Shown here one piece after another: positions 1-7,074 of a stretch of 12,050 nucleotides of DNA. The notes under the pieces are model-generated. The model searched no databases, had not been told where the DNA came from, and saw nothing but the letters and a program-made list of their open reading frames with translations. The position numbers and the translations under genes were made by a program. The DNA lies in assembly GCA_934643535.1 (NCBI GenBank), contig CAKUCE010000071.1:1-12050 (forward strand). Reading direction: 5' to 3'. Within the stretch, counting starts at the first letter, position 1, and every line of letters begins with the position of its first letter. The DNA comes from an uncultured Clostridia bacterium. GTDB taxonomy: Bacteria; Bacillota; Clostridia; Christensenellales; Aristaeellaceae.

Positions 1-12
1 ATAGCACGGTTC

Positions 13-63
13 TTTTTTTCTGTCAACACTTTTTTTGAAGTTTTTTTACTTTTTTTGCATTTT
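13..63. other. Phased T-tracts (possible intrinsically bent DNA)
   Basis: Four runs of exactly seven T lie at 13-19, 30-36, 41-47 and 50-56, followed by a shorter run at 60-63. From the second run onward the centres are about 9 to 11 bases apart, close to one helical turn. Tracts of A or T in phase with the helix are known to bend DNA. The stretch has no coding potential. It may be an upstream curved element for the htpG promoter or the end of a gene region to the left; the sequence alone does not decide. Confidence 0.4.
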
Positions 64-69
64 CTCCTC

Positions 70-92
70 AACCCCTTATTTCTCAAGGGGTT
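70..92 (+). terminator. Small hairpin, weak terminator candidate
   Basis: A perfect 8-base inverted repeat (AACCCCTT at 70-77, AAGGGGTT at 85-92) encloses a 7-base loop. A run of six T (104-109) follows, but only after an 11-base gap, so it is not a textbook Rho-independent terminator. It could end a plus-strand gene lying left of the window. Confidence 0.3.
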
Positions 93-157
93 CAGCGTCT
101 TACTTTTTTCAGGAATCTCCCTGCATGCTCCTGCTTCTTCTGTTTTCTCGCCTATTG

Positions 158-184
158 TTAGCACTCTTTTTTGTTGAGTGCTAA
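158..184 (+). promoter_or_regulatory. CIRCE operator (HrcA binding site)
   Basis: TTAGCACTC at 158-166, nine spacer bases, then GAGTGCTAA at 176-184 match the CIRCE consensus (TTAGCACTC-N9-GAGTGCTAA) at all 18 arm positions. CIRCE is the operator of the heat-shock repressor HrcA, best known upstream of hrcA-grpE-dnaK and groES-groEL. Here the first gene downstream is htpG, 180 bases away. The site sits just upstream of the best promoter I can find (192-220), so bound HrcA would lie against its -35 side. CIRCE is symmetrical and could also serve an unseen leftward gene beyond position 1. Confidence 0.96.
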
Positions 185-191
185 TTTTCTA

Positions 192-220
192 TTGCATTTC
201 CGTCCTGCCTCTGCTAAAAT
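192..220 (+). promoter_or_regulatory. Probable sigma-A promoter of htpG
   Basis: A -10 hexamer TAAAAT (215-220, five of six consensus bases) is preceded by TGC, an extended -10 element. A -35-like TTGCAT (192-197, three of six) lies at the ideal 17-base spacing. Transcription would start near 227, leaving a leader of about 138 bases before the htpG ATG. The leader contains complementary segments (GCGTT near 232 and AACGC near 259) that could fold. The assignment rests on consensus match and position next to CIRCE. Confidence 0.5.
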
Positions 221-351
221 AACGAACGGAAGCGTTTTCACTTCCACCCAAACGTTTTGAACGCTGTTCCTTCATTATATTGCTTACGGACTGTCCCTTT
301 GGGTGCCGTTTCCTTCATAATCAAGGAGCATCCCCACACCACAATATTGAC

Positions 352-356
352 GGAGG
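352..356 (+). promoter_or_regulatory. Ribosome binding site that fixes the htpG start
   Basis: GGAGG lies 8 bases before the ATG at 365. An in-frame TTG at 257 would add 36 residues, but the added peptide has no Hsp90 similarity and no comparable Shine-Dalgarno sequence, so the ATG is preferred. Confidence 0.85.
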
Positions 357-364
357 CGTCTACT

Positions 365-2257
365 ATGACCCAACAGCAAAAAGGCAACATCTCCATTCAC
401 GCGCAAAACATCATGCCCATCATCAAGCGCTGGCTCTATTCCGATAAGGACATCTTTGTCCGCGAAATGGTCTCCAACGGCTGTGATGCCATCACCAAGG
501 AAAAAATGCTTCATCCCGATCTGAAATGCGACTATCGCGTTACCGTGACGCTGGATAAAGAAGCAAAGGAGATCCGCTTCGCCGATAACGGCATCGGTAT
601 GACCGCCGGGGAAGTCGAAAAGTACATCAATCAGGTTGCCTTCTCCGGGGCCGAAGAATTTCTGAAAAACTATGAGGGCGACAACAAGGGCGGCATCATC
701 GGCCACTTTGGCCTCGGTTTCTATTCCGCCTTCATGGTAGCCGACAGAGTGACCATCGACACCCTGTCCGGCGCGGAGGGAGCCGCGCCCGTCCGCTGGG
801 TCAGCGAAGACGGCATGGCTTTCACCATGGAAACTGGCGATCGCACCGAGCGCGGCACCGTCATCACCCTTCATATTTCTGAGGAAGAATCCGAGTTTCT
901 GGACGAATACCGCCTGCGCGAGGTCCTTCGCCGTTACTGCGGCTTCGTGGCTACGCCCGTTTATTTCGACATTGTAAAGGTCGAAGCGCCCGCCGAAGAA
1001 AAAACCTCTGATTCCGAAAAGACGGAAGAGGAAGAAACTCTCAAGGCGGATGAAACGCCGAAAGGTCCGGAGCTGATCAACTCCACCCCTGCGCTCTGGC
1101 TCAAAAATCCCAAGGACTGCACGGCGGACGAATACAAATCCTTCTATCACGACGTCTTCCACACCTTTGATGACCCGCTGTTCTACGTCCACCTGAACGT
1201 CGATTATCCCTTCAACCTGAAGGGCATCCTCTATTTCCCCAAGCTGACTAACGACTTCGGCACCAAGGAAGGCGAGATCAAGCTCTTCAGCGGTCAGGTC
1301 TTTGTGGCGGACAACATCAAGGAAGTCATTCCCGAGTTCCTGATGCTGCTCAAGGGCGTGATCGACTGCCCCGACCTGCCTTTGAACGTGAGCCGCAGCT
1401 TCCTGCAGAACGACGGTTATGTCAAGAAGCTCTCCGCCTATATCACCCGGAAGGTGGCGGACAAGCTGACCGGCCTGTTCAACACTGAACGGGACAACTA
1501 CCAGAAGTATTGGGACGACATTCATCCCTTCGTCAAGTATGGCTGCATGCGGGACGCCAAGTTCTTCGAGCAGGTAAAGGACACGCTCCTCTTCAAGACC
1601 ACGAAGGGCGAATACCTGACCCTTTCCGAATATCTGAGCAAGAACGAAAGCAAGCTCGGCAAGAAAGTCATCTATACCAACGATCCTACCCGTCAGGCCG
1701 CCAGCGTGGCTCTGTACGACAAGGAAGGCGTCGACGTGGCCGTCATGGATTCCCTGATCGACCTGAACTTCGTCAGCTTCATGGAATACTCCGCCGGAGT
1801 GGACGGGCTCAGCTTCGCCCGTGTGGACGCGGACAGCGATGCCTTCCAGAAGGAGCAGACGGAAGAGGAAAAGAAGCAGGGTGAGGAAGACGCCAAGAAG
1901 CTGGCCGACCTCTTTGCCGATGCGACCGGCAATAAGGAACTGACCGTAAAGCTGAACGCTCTGAAGGATGAATCCCTGCCCGCCATGCTGGTGCAGGAAG
2001 AGCAGGGCCGTCGTTTCTCCGAAATGGGCCGGATCTATGGTCAGGACTTCAAGCTTCCTGAGCGCTACACGTTGGTACTGAATGCCTCCAACCCGGTGGT
2101 CCGTTCCCTGATCGACAGCGAAGACGGCGAGAAGCGCAGCCTGCTGGCCGCCCAGCTCTTCGATCTGGCGCGCATGAGCACCCGTCCTTTGGAGAAAGAC
2201 GAGATCACCGCTTTCCTTTCCCGCTCCAACAAACTGCTGGAAATGCTCTGCAAATAA
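365..2257 (+). CDS. htpG: Hsp90-family molecular chaperone HtpG
   Basis: The 630-residue product is a cytosolic ATP-dependent chaperone of the Hsp90/HtpG family, near the usual bacterial length of about 620-640. The N-terminal GHKL ATPase domain (about residues 1-200) shows the catalytic Glu34 and Asn38 in REMVSN, the nucleotide-binding DNGIGM (74-79) and the lid/G-loop GHFGLGFYSAF (113-123). The middle domain has PLNVSR with Arg344, the gamma-phosphate arginine of the family. The C-terminal part carries the dimerisation region. It is divergent: the N-terminus reads NIMPIIKRWLYSDKDIF, and residues about 207-236 form a strongly acidic, Glu/Lys-rich linker longer than I expect for a bacterial HtpG. 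The gene appears monocistronic, with CIRCE upstream and a strong hairpin downstream, implying heat-shock control by HrcA. Identification as Hsp90 is secure. Confidence 0.97.
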   Translation: MTQQQKGNISIHAQNIMPIIKRWLYSDKDIFVREMVSNGCDAITKEKMLHPDLKCDYRVTVTLDKEAKEIRFADNGIGMTAGEVEKYINQVAFSGAEEFLKNYEGDNKGGIIGHFGLGFYSAFMVADRVTIDTLSGAEGAAPVRWVSEDGMAFTMETGDRTERGTVITLHISEEESEFLDEYRLREVLRRYCGFVATPVYFDIVKVEAPAEEKTSDSEKTEEEETLKADETPKGPELINSTPALWLKNPKDCTADEYKSFYHDVFHTFDDPLFYVHLNVDYPFNLKGILYFPKLTNDFGTKEGEIKLFSGQVFVADNIKEVIPEFLMLLKGVIDCPDLPLNVSRSFLQNDGYVKKLSAYITRKVADKLTGLFNTERDNYQKYWDDIHPFVKYGCMRDAKFFEQVKDTLLFKTTKGEYLTLSEYLSKNESKLGKKVIYTNDPTRQAASVALYDKEGVDVAVMDSLIDLNFVSFMEYSAGVDGLSFARVDADSDAFQKEQTEEEKKQGEEDAKKLADLFADATGNKELTVKLNALKDESLPAMLVQEEQGRRFSEMGRIYGQDFKLPERYTLVLNASNPVVRSLIDSEDGEKRSLLAAQLFDLARMSTRPLEKDEITAFLSRSNKLLEMLCK

Positions 2258-2281
2258 GTATTTCTGATCAATCTCCCTTTG

Positions 2282-2313
2282 CGAGGAAGAAGGGTTTTGC
2301 CCCTTCTTCCTCG
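2282..2313 (+). terminator. Rho-independent terminator of htpG
   Basis: A perfect 13-base stem (CGAGGAAGAAGGG at 2282-2294 with its complement at 2301-2313) encloses a 6-base loop, 24 bases after the htpG stop. The following bases are T-rich, with seven T at 2331-2337. The pure poly-T lies about 17 bases past the stem, so termination may be less than complete, but the hairpin is strong. Confidence 0.8.
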
Positions 2314-2417
2314 TATTCATTTATGTTGAGTTTTTTTCTGCCGAATGAACGGCATGATCTCCCCCTTCGGATTCCGCTTTTTGAGAAACCGCCGGGGCCT
2401 GAAAGGAGTCTGTTTCC

Positions 2418-3326
2418 ATGCGCCAGCGTATTATCGCTCTTCTGCTTTGCCTGCTTCTTTTGTTCCCTGCCCTCGCACTGGCCGATTCCAAGCCCCGGGA
2501 GATCACCCCGCTGAGTCCCGAAGAGATTCCCGAACCCACGGAAGGCATGCACCACTATCTGCTGGCCTGTACCGATACATGGGACGGCGATCCCAACAAC
2601 CTGGGCAACACGGACGGCGTCGTGCTGGTGACGCTGGATACGGTTCAGCGCCGGATCATCTTCTCCACGCTGACCCGGGAAATGCTTATCCGCCGCCCGG
2701 ACGGAGTCATCGGCCGTTTTACGTATATTGCCAAAAATTACGGTATTGACGCGCTGCTGAATATTGTCGGCACTCATTTCGGCATTCAGGTCGATCAGTA
2801 TGCCATTTTCTGCATGAATAACATTCAGGACATCATTGACGCCATGGGCGGCGTCACCATCACCGTCACAGACGCCGAAGCCGATTATCTCAACCGCTAC
2901 CGCATCGCCCGGGACGCCACCACTCCCAGCATGGCCAAAGCGGGGACGTATCTTTTCAGCGGGCATGCCGCGGTCATTTACATGCGGATCCGCAAAGTAG
3001 GCGGCGACGGCGACGCGGGGCGTACCCGCCGCATCCGCACCGTACTGACCACCCTGACGGAGAAATACGCCGACGCTACGCTGGATGATGCTCTCCGCAT
3101 TCTGGGCGTAGTTTCCGACAGTCTGGTTACTACCAACATGAAGCTGGACGATATGCTGACGGCGGTCGGATATGCGCTGGAGCTGCGGGGCGTTACCCCC
3201 GAGGGCTATCAGCTGCCTCCGCGCGACTGTCTCTCCCCCATCACTTATGTGGGGATGCAGACCTATCAGGTGGATTTTGAACGCTGCCGTCAGTACATCC
3301 GCGACGTCTATTATCCCGCGCAATAA
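2418..3326 (+). CDS. LytR-CpsA-Psr (LCP) family envelope protein, divergent
   Basis: This 302-residue protein belongs to the LCP family, whose members transfer undecaprenyl-linked glycopolymers (teichoic acids, capsule) to peptidoglycan outside the membrane. Residues 5-22 are a hydrophobic export signal ending in Ala-Leu-Ala before Asp23, a plausible signal peptidase I site; there is no lipobox. The LCP domain covers about 45-215: NTDGVVLVTLD (64-74), LTRE with Arg87, DAMGGV (141-146), and the C-terminal signature with Arg190, Arg192, Asp199, Gly201, Arg202 and Arg205. It departs from the family at the first motif, where the usual GxDxR reads CTDTW, and the conserved Lys/Asn segment after Arg87 is not recognisable. 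Start chosen from AAAGGAG at 2402-2408, nine bases upstream. No clear promoter is seen between the htpG terminator and this gene. The exact substrate is unknown. Confidence 0.85.
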   Translation: MRQRIIALLLCLLLLFPALALADSKPREITPLSPEEIPEPTEGMHHYLLACTDTWDGDPNNLGNTDGVVLVTLDTVQRRIIFSTLTREMLIRRPDGVIGRFTYIAKNYGIDALLNIVGTHFGIQVDQYAIFCMNNIQDIIDAMGGVTITVTDAEADYLNRYRIARDATTPSMAKAGTYLFSGHAAVIYMRIRKVGGDGDAGRTRRIRTVLTTLTEKYADATLDDALRILGVVSDSLVTTNMKLDDMLTAVGYALELRGVTPEGYQLPPRDCLSPITYVGMQTYQVDFERCRQYIRDVYYPAQ

Positions 3327-3373
3327 CGTTCTGCATTTTTCCTCTATCATTTATACAGAAAGGCTTGTCCCTC

Positions 3374-5293
3374 ATGATTCTCATTTCCGTTCAGGAGCTC
3401 CAAAAGAGCTTCGGTGTTCACGAGGTTCTCCGCAGCGTCACCTTCAGCCTGCAAAAAGGCGAAAAAATGGGTCTGGTCGGGGTCAACGGCTGCGGCAAGA
3501 CCACCCTCATGCGCATGATCGCCGGAGAAATGCAGCCGGACGGCGGCGCGATCCATCGCAATAAGGATCTCCGTGTGGGCTATCTGGCCCAGCTGGACGA
3601 CATTCCCCTGACCGATACGGTCTGGGGGGCTTTGCTTCGGGTATTTGAACCCATCCGCGTCATGGAGCGCCGCATGGCAGAGGTCGAAAAGCTGCTGGAA
3701 TCCGCCGATCCTGAAACGGCCCTCCGCCTTTCCGGCGAATATCAGCGTCTGACCGAGAGCTACAACGCCCAGCAGGGTTATGCCTATGAAGGCGAAATGC
3801 TCCGGGTGCTGAACGGCCTTGGCTTGAAACCCGAGATGCATCAGCGGCAGGTCTCCACCCTCTCCGGCGGCGAGCGCACCCGTCTTTCTCTGGCGAAGCT
3901 GCTGCTGCAAAAGCCGGACATCATCCTCATGGATGAGCCTACCAACCATCTGGATCTGGAGGCCATCGAATGGCTGCAGGATTATCTGACCGATTATAAA
4001 GGCTCTCTTCTGCTCATCAGCCACGACCGTTATTTTCTGGATCATGTCTGCAACACCATGGGCGAGCTGCTGGGCGGCAAGATGATCAAGTTCACCGGCA
4101 ATTACACCGAATACATGAAGAAGCGCACGGCCGACTTCGAGACCCGTATGAAAGCCTACGAGCTTCAGCAGAAGGAGATTCAGCGGGAGCAGGCCATCAT
4201 CGAGCGTTACCGCAGCTTTAACCGGGAAAAGAGCATCAAGGCCGCCGAAAGCCGGGAAAAACGGCTGGCCAAGGTGGAGCGGCTGGAAAAGCCGGTGGAA
4301 GAGCAGCACGTCCGCTTTTCCTTCGACGCCCGCCGGCGCAGCGGCGAGGAAGCGCTGGAGGTCCGGGAGCTGAGCAAATCCTTTGAGGGGCAGACGGTTT
4401 TTCAGAATCTTTCCTTCAAGCTCCGAACCGGCGACCGTGTGGCGCTCATCGGCCCTAACGGCGTAGGAAAAAGCACGCTTTTCCGCATCCTGACCCATCA
4501 GCTGAACCCCGATCATGGCAGCGTCCGTTTTGGCGTCAACATTGACGTCGGCTATTACGATCAGCACCAGCAGAATCTCAATCCCCAGAACACCATTCTG
4601 GACGAGGTATGGAATTCCTTTCCCAAGCTGGAACAGACCCGCATCCGCAGCGCGCTGGGCCTGTTTCTGTTCACCGGCGACGAGGTTTTTGAAAAGATCG
4701 AAAAACTCTCCGGCGGCGAACGGGGCCGGGTGGCCCTGACCAAGCTGATGCTCAAGCAGGACAATCTCCTGCTGCTGGACGAGCCGACCAACCATCTGGA
4801 TATGGACAGCCGCGAGGTGCTGGAAGACGCTCTGCGGGATTTTCCCGGCACCATTCTGGCCATCAGCCACGACCGTTATTTTATCAACCGCTTTGCCGAA
4901 AAGGTCATGGTGATGGAGCAGGATGGCGTAACAGAATATCTGGGCAATTTCGACGATTATATCGAAAAACGGGATCGTCCCCGTCCCCCGGTGTCGTCGC
5001 TGGAGGACGAGCCCACCCGCACGGCCCAGATCCGGGAAAAAAAGAAAAACCGCCAGCAGAACGCCCTGCTTCGGGAATTAAAGGCGGCGGTGGATAAGGC
5101 TGAGGCAGCCATCGAGCAGAACGAGCGGGAAATGGCCCGTCTGGAAGCCGAACTGGCCCGCCCCGAAACCTACAACGATCTGGAGGCCATGCGCCGCCTG
5201 ACCGAAAGCTATCAGGCCGAACAGGACAAAACCGAGTCCCTCTACGAAGCGCTGGAAGCGGCGGAAGCCGCCCTTTCCGAAGCGTCCGAATAA
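3374..5293 (+). CDS. ABC-F family ATPase, Uup/YdiF-like
   Basis: The 639-residue product has two ABC ATPase domains in one chain and no membrane segment, the hallmark of ABC-F proteins, which act on the ribosome. Domain 1 has Walker A GVNGCGKT (36-43), signature LSGGE (163-167), Walker B ending Asp187-Glu188 and the switch His217. Domain 2 has Walker A GPNGVGKS (360-367), LSGGE (445-449) and Asp469-Glu470. Between them lies a basic helical linker (about 239-310), corresponding to the P-site tRNA interaction motif. The last 90 or so residues are a charged coiled coil, typical of Uup and YdiF rather than EttA. All catalytic glutamates are intact. ATG at 3374 is preferred over an in-frame TTG at 3365 because AAAGG (3359-3363) is well spaced from it. 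It follows the LCP gene by 47 bases with no hairpin between, so co-transcription is possible. A resistance-type ABC-F cannot be wholly excluded. Confidence 0.93.
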   Translation: MILISVQELQKSFGVHEVLRSVTFSLQKGEKMGLVGVNGCGKTTLMRMIAGEMQPDGGAIHRNKDLRVGYLAQLDDIPLTDTVWGALLRVFEPIRVMERRMAEVEKLLESADPETALRLSGEYQRLTESYNAQQGYAYEGEMLRVLNGLGLKPEMHQRQVSTLSGGERTRLSLAKLLLQKPDIILMDEPTNHLDLEAIEWLQDYLTDYKGSLLLISHDRYFLDHVCNTMGELLGGKMIKFTGNYTEYMKKRTADFETRMKAYELQQKEIQREQAIIERYRSFNREKSIKAAESREKRLAKVERLEKPVEEQHVRFSFDARRRSGEEALEVRELSKSFEGQTVFQNLSFKLRTGDRVALIGPNGVGKSTLFRILTHQLNPDHGSVRFGVNIDVGYYDQHQQNLNPQNTILDEVWNSFPKLEQTRIRSALGLFLFTGDEVFEKIEKLSGGERGRVALTKLMLKQDNLLLLDEPTNHLDMDSREVLEDALRDFPGTILAISHDRYFINRFAEKVMVMEQDGVTEYLGNFDDYIEKRDRPRPPVSSLEDEPTRTAQIREKKKNRQQNALLRELKAAVDKAEAAIEQNEREMARLEAELARPETYNDLEAMRRLTESYQAEQDKTESLYEALEAAEAALSEASE

Positions 5294-5304
5294 ATTTTTC
5301 GTTC

Positions 5305-5352
5305 AGAAACCGCCGTCCTCCCCCGTTTTTTCAGGGGAAGGCGGCGGTTTCT
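5305..5352 (+). terminator. Rho-independent terminator between converging genes
   Basis: An extended stem pairs 5305-5323 with 5334-5352: eleven perfect pairs (AGAAACCGCCG), then pairs with one G-T wobble and one mismatch, around a loop containing six T. A T-rich tail follows on the plus strand. It lies 12 bases after the ABC-F stop and 5 bases past the stop of the opposing hydrolase gene. Its tail suits the plus-strand transcript; the stem may also help stop the leftward one, although that side is A-rich. Confidence 0.88.
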
Positions 5353-5356
5353 TTGT

Positions 5357-5965
5357 CTATTTGTTTTGCCTTATGACGATCTCCGGACTGCTCTTGCTTC
5401 TGGAGCCGTAGATCTCTTCCAGTTCTGCGATCGCCTCTTCCCGTCTTCGGATCAGCCCTTTCCGGTGGCTGACCAGCAGATACGGTGCGCGCAGCCCTTT
5501 CAGCACCGCGATCTCTTCCTTCAGGAACTGAACGTTATAAACGCAGCGTCCGTCTTTCATGCGGCCATACAAAGCGTCGCCCACAAAAGCATACTGGCCG
5601 TCCACCTCCAGCCCCAGGCATCCTCTGGCATGGCTGGACGGCAGGGGAAAAATCTTCAGTTCTCCCGCCGTCCATTCCTCCTCAATGACCGTTCCCCGAT
5701 GAATATGCCTGTGGGTTTCTTTGGATACGTAGATGTCTCCCGCATGCACCCGATCAATGTTTCCAGCATGATCCCGGTGAAAATGCGACAGGACGATTTT
5801 CGCGTCCTCCCTCTGTTCCGGTACGTTTTCTTCCCCGTCGCCCACATCATAAAGCCAGAGCTGCCCGTCGCTCCTGATAACGCCCACATCCGCCGAAAGC
5901 GGATTTTCAGAGGCTTCCCAGTAGCCGATCTTTTCATTGATGACCCTGAGTTCTTTCCCCGTCAT
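5357..5965 (-). CDS. Metallo-beta-lactamase-fold hydrolase, small
   Basis: The 202-residue protein carries the metal-binding set of the metallo-beta-lactamase superfamily: HFHRDH with His61, His63, Asp65 and His66, then His112 (in SSHARG), Asp130 (in VGDALYG) and His167 (in SHRKG). Together these would hold two metal ions, usually zinc. No signal peptide is seen, so it is likely cytosolic. The spacing resembles small glyoxalase II-like or generic hydrolases, but the substrate cannot be read from sequence. The start is the ATG at 5965, preceded by GGAGG on the minus strand. A longer reading from 6097 would overlap the 3' end of apbE and add 44 low-complexity, Arg/Gly-rich residues, so I reject it. 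It follows apbE by 71 bases on the same strand and is probably co-transcribed with it. Confidence 0.9.
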   Translation of the reverse strand: MTGKELRVINEKIGYWEASENPLSADVGVIRSDGQLWLYDVGDGEENVPEQREDAKIVLSHFHRDHAGNIDRVHAGDIYVSKETHRHIHRGTVIEEEWTAGELKIFPLPSSHARGCLGLEVDGQYAFVGDALYGRMKDGRCVYNVQFLKEEIAVLKGLRAPYLLVSHRKGLIRRREEAIAELEEIYGSRSKSSPEIVIRQNK

Positions 5966-5973
5966 GAGCCTTT

Positions 5974-5978
5974 CCTCC
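5974..5978 (-). promoter_or_regulatory. Ribosome binding site that fixes the hydrolase start
   Basis: On the minus strand GGAGG lies 8 bases before the ATG whose first base is 5965. This supports the 202-residue reading over the longer open frame. Confidence 0.8.
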
Positions 5979-6036
5979 GAATTTTTTCGCCCCGTTCCGC
6001 TGCTGCCCCATGCGGCGGCCCTTCCAGTCCGGAACC

Positions 6037-7074
6037 TTATCCGTCTGCTTCCGGCCATCCGGCGCTGTATTCCATCGTTCCGTCCTGCCGTACCCAAAGG
6101 GCCTCTACGCCCTCCCAGCCGTCTGCCAGCTTCTTTCCGTCCTCCACCGGCATGGCAAACAACGCCGTGGACAGTGCGTCTGCCAGTCCCGAATCCGCCG
6201 TCAGCACGGAAACGGCCCAGTTGTACTCCGCCGGATAAAGGGTCTCCGGGTCGATGATATGGTGGTACTGCTTTCCATCCACCGTGTAGTAACGCTGATA
6301 GTTGCCGCTGGTCACCAGCGACGCATCCGTCAGGTCGAGCACCGCAAGGTTCTGCGCAGCCGCCGTCAGATCAGGATTCTGCACCCCTGCACGCCAGGTT
6401 GTTCCGTCGCCCTTTCGCCCGATGGAGCGCAGATTGCCGCCGATGCTCATCAGCAGGCTGGCTACGCCCTGCGCTTCCATTTTTCGCGCCGTCAGCTCCA
6501 CCGCATAGCCCTTGGCGACGGCCCCCACGTCCAGCGACATTTCCGGATCGGCCAGATAGACGGTCCCGGCTTCCGGGTCCAGCACCACCTGTTCAATATC
6601 CGTATGTTCGCCCGCCCGATACAGCTCCTCCGCCGAAGGAACCGCCGCGTGCTCCGGGTCGGCCAGTCCCAGTTCCCGGTATTCGTGCCAGATGGAAAGC
6701 ACGCTGCCCAGCGCAATATTGGTTTTTCCACCGGTCCTGGCGTACATTTCCTTTCCAAAGGCGATCAGATCGTATAGCGGTTCTTCCACCGCCACCGGAG
6801 CGATTCCGGCGTTCCGGTTGACGGTATAAAGATTGTTCACGCCCTCGTAGGATTGATAAATGTCAAACAGCCGGTGGTAATATTTCAGTTCGTCGTGAAC
6901 GGCCTGCAGGATCTCCTGCGCGGCCTCCTGCGTGTCTGCATAGACCACCACCTGCGAAAACGTATCAAACACATCCAGAAAGCTGGTCTCATATCGTTTG
7001 CTCTCCGCTGCGGCGCAGGGCGCAAGGGCCGTCCAAAGCAGGAGCGCCGCTATCCATCCCGCCAGTTTTCTCAT
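6037..7074 (-). CDS. apbE: FAD:protein FMN transferase (ApbE family), exported
   Basis: ApbE enzymes take FMN from FAD and attach it covalently to a Thr or Ser of extracytoplasmic proteins such as Rnf/Nqr subunits or FMN-binding-domain proteins. The 345-residue product matches the family along its full length: DVGAVAKGYA (182-191), MSIGGN (209-214), TSGNYQRYY (255-263), HHIIDP (271-276) and the magnesium-binding segment with Asp299 and Thr303 (ADALSTALF). An N-terminal signal (residues 1-23) ends in Ala-Ala-Ala before Glu24. Cys20 in LAPC resembles a lipobox, but Pro at -1 is unusual, so lipoprotein status is uncertain. The start is supported by GGGAGGG, six to seven bases upstream. No flavin-acceptor protein with an FMN-binding domain lies in the window. 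It heads a likely two-gene unit with the hydrolase; I see no convincing leftward promoter. Confidence 0.95.
   Translation of the reverse strand: MRKLAGWIAALLLWTALAPCAAAESKRYETSFLDVFDTFSQVVVYADTQEAAQEILQAVHDELKYYHRLFDIYQSYEGVNNLYTVNRNAGIAPVAVEEPLYDLIAFGKEMYARTGGKTNIALGSVLSIWHEYRELGLADPEHAAVPSAEELYRAGEHTDIEQVVLDPEAGTVYLADPEMSLDVGAVAKGYAVELTARKMEAQGVASLLMSIGGNLRSIGRKGDGTTWRAGVQNPDLTAAAQNLAVLDLTDASLVTSGNYQRYYTVDGKQYHHIIDPETLYPAEYNWAVSVLTADSGLADALSTALFAMPVEDGKKLADGWEGVEALWVRQDGTMEYSAGWPEADG

Noticed and set aside
257..364. N-terminal extension of htpG from a TTG
   Set aside because: The extra 36 residues do not look like Hsp90 and lack a good ribosome binding site, whereas ATG 365 has GGAGG at ideal spacing.
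284..2320. Very long minus-strand open frame (678 codons) opposite htpG
   Set aside because: It mirrors the htpG codon pattern, has no recognisable domain and crosses the terminator hairpin. Similar long antisense frames lie opposite the ABC-F (4870-3347) and dehydratase (9185-7521) genes; all look like by-products of GC-rich codon use.
2339..2354. Short inverted repeat TGCCG-N6-CGGCA upstream of the LCP gene
   Set aside because: Only five paired bases with no convincing promoter beside it; too short to call an operator.
3327..3373. Promoter-like TATACA before the ABC-F gene
   Set aside because: A start from this -10 would fall at about 3364, after the ribosome binding site, and no -35 is present.
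5966..6097. 44-residue upstream extension of the hydrolase
   Set aside because: It would overlap the end of apbE, is low-complexity, and the ATG at 5965 has a strong Shine-Dalgarno sequence.
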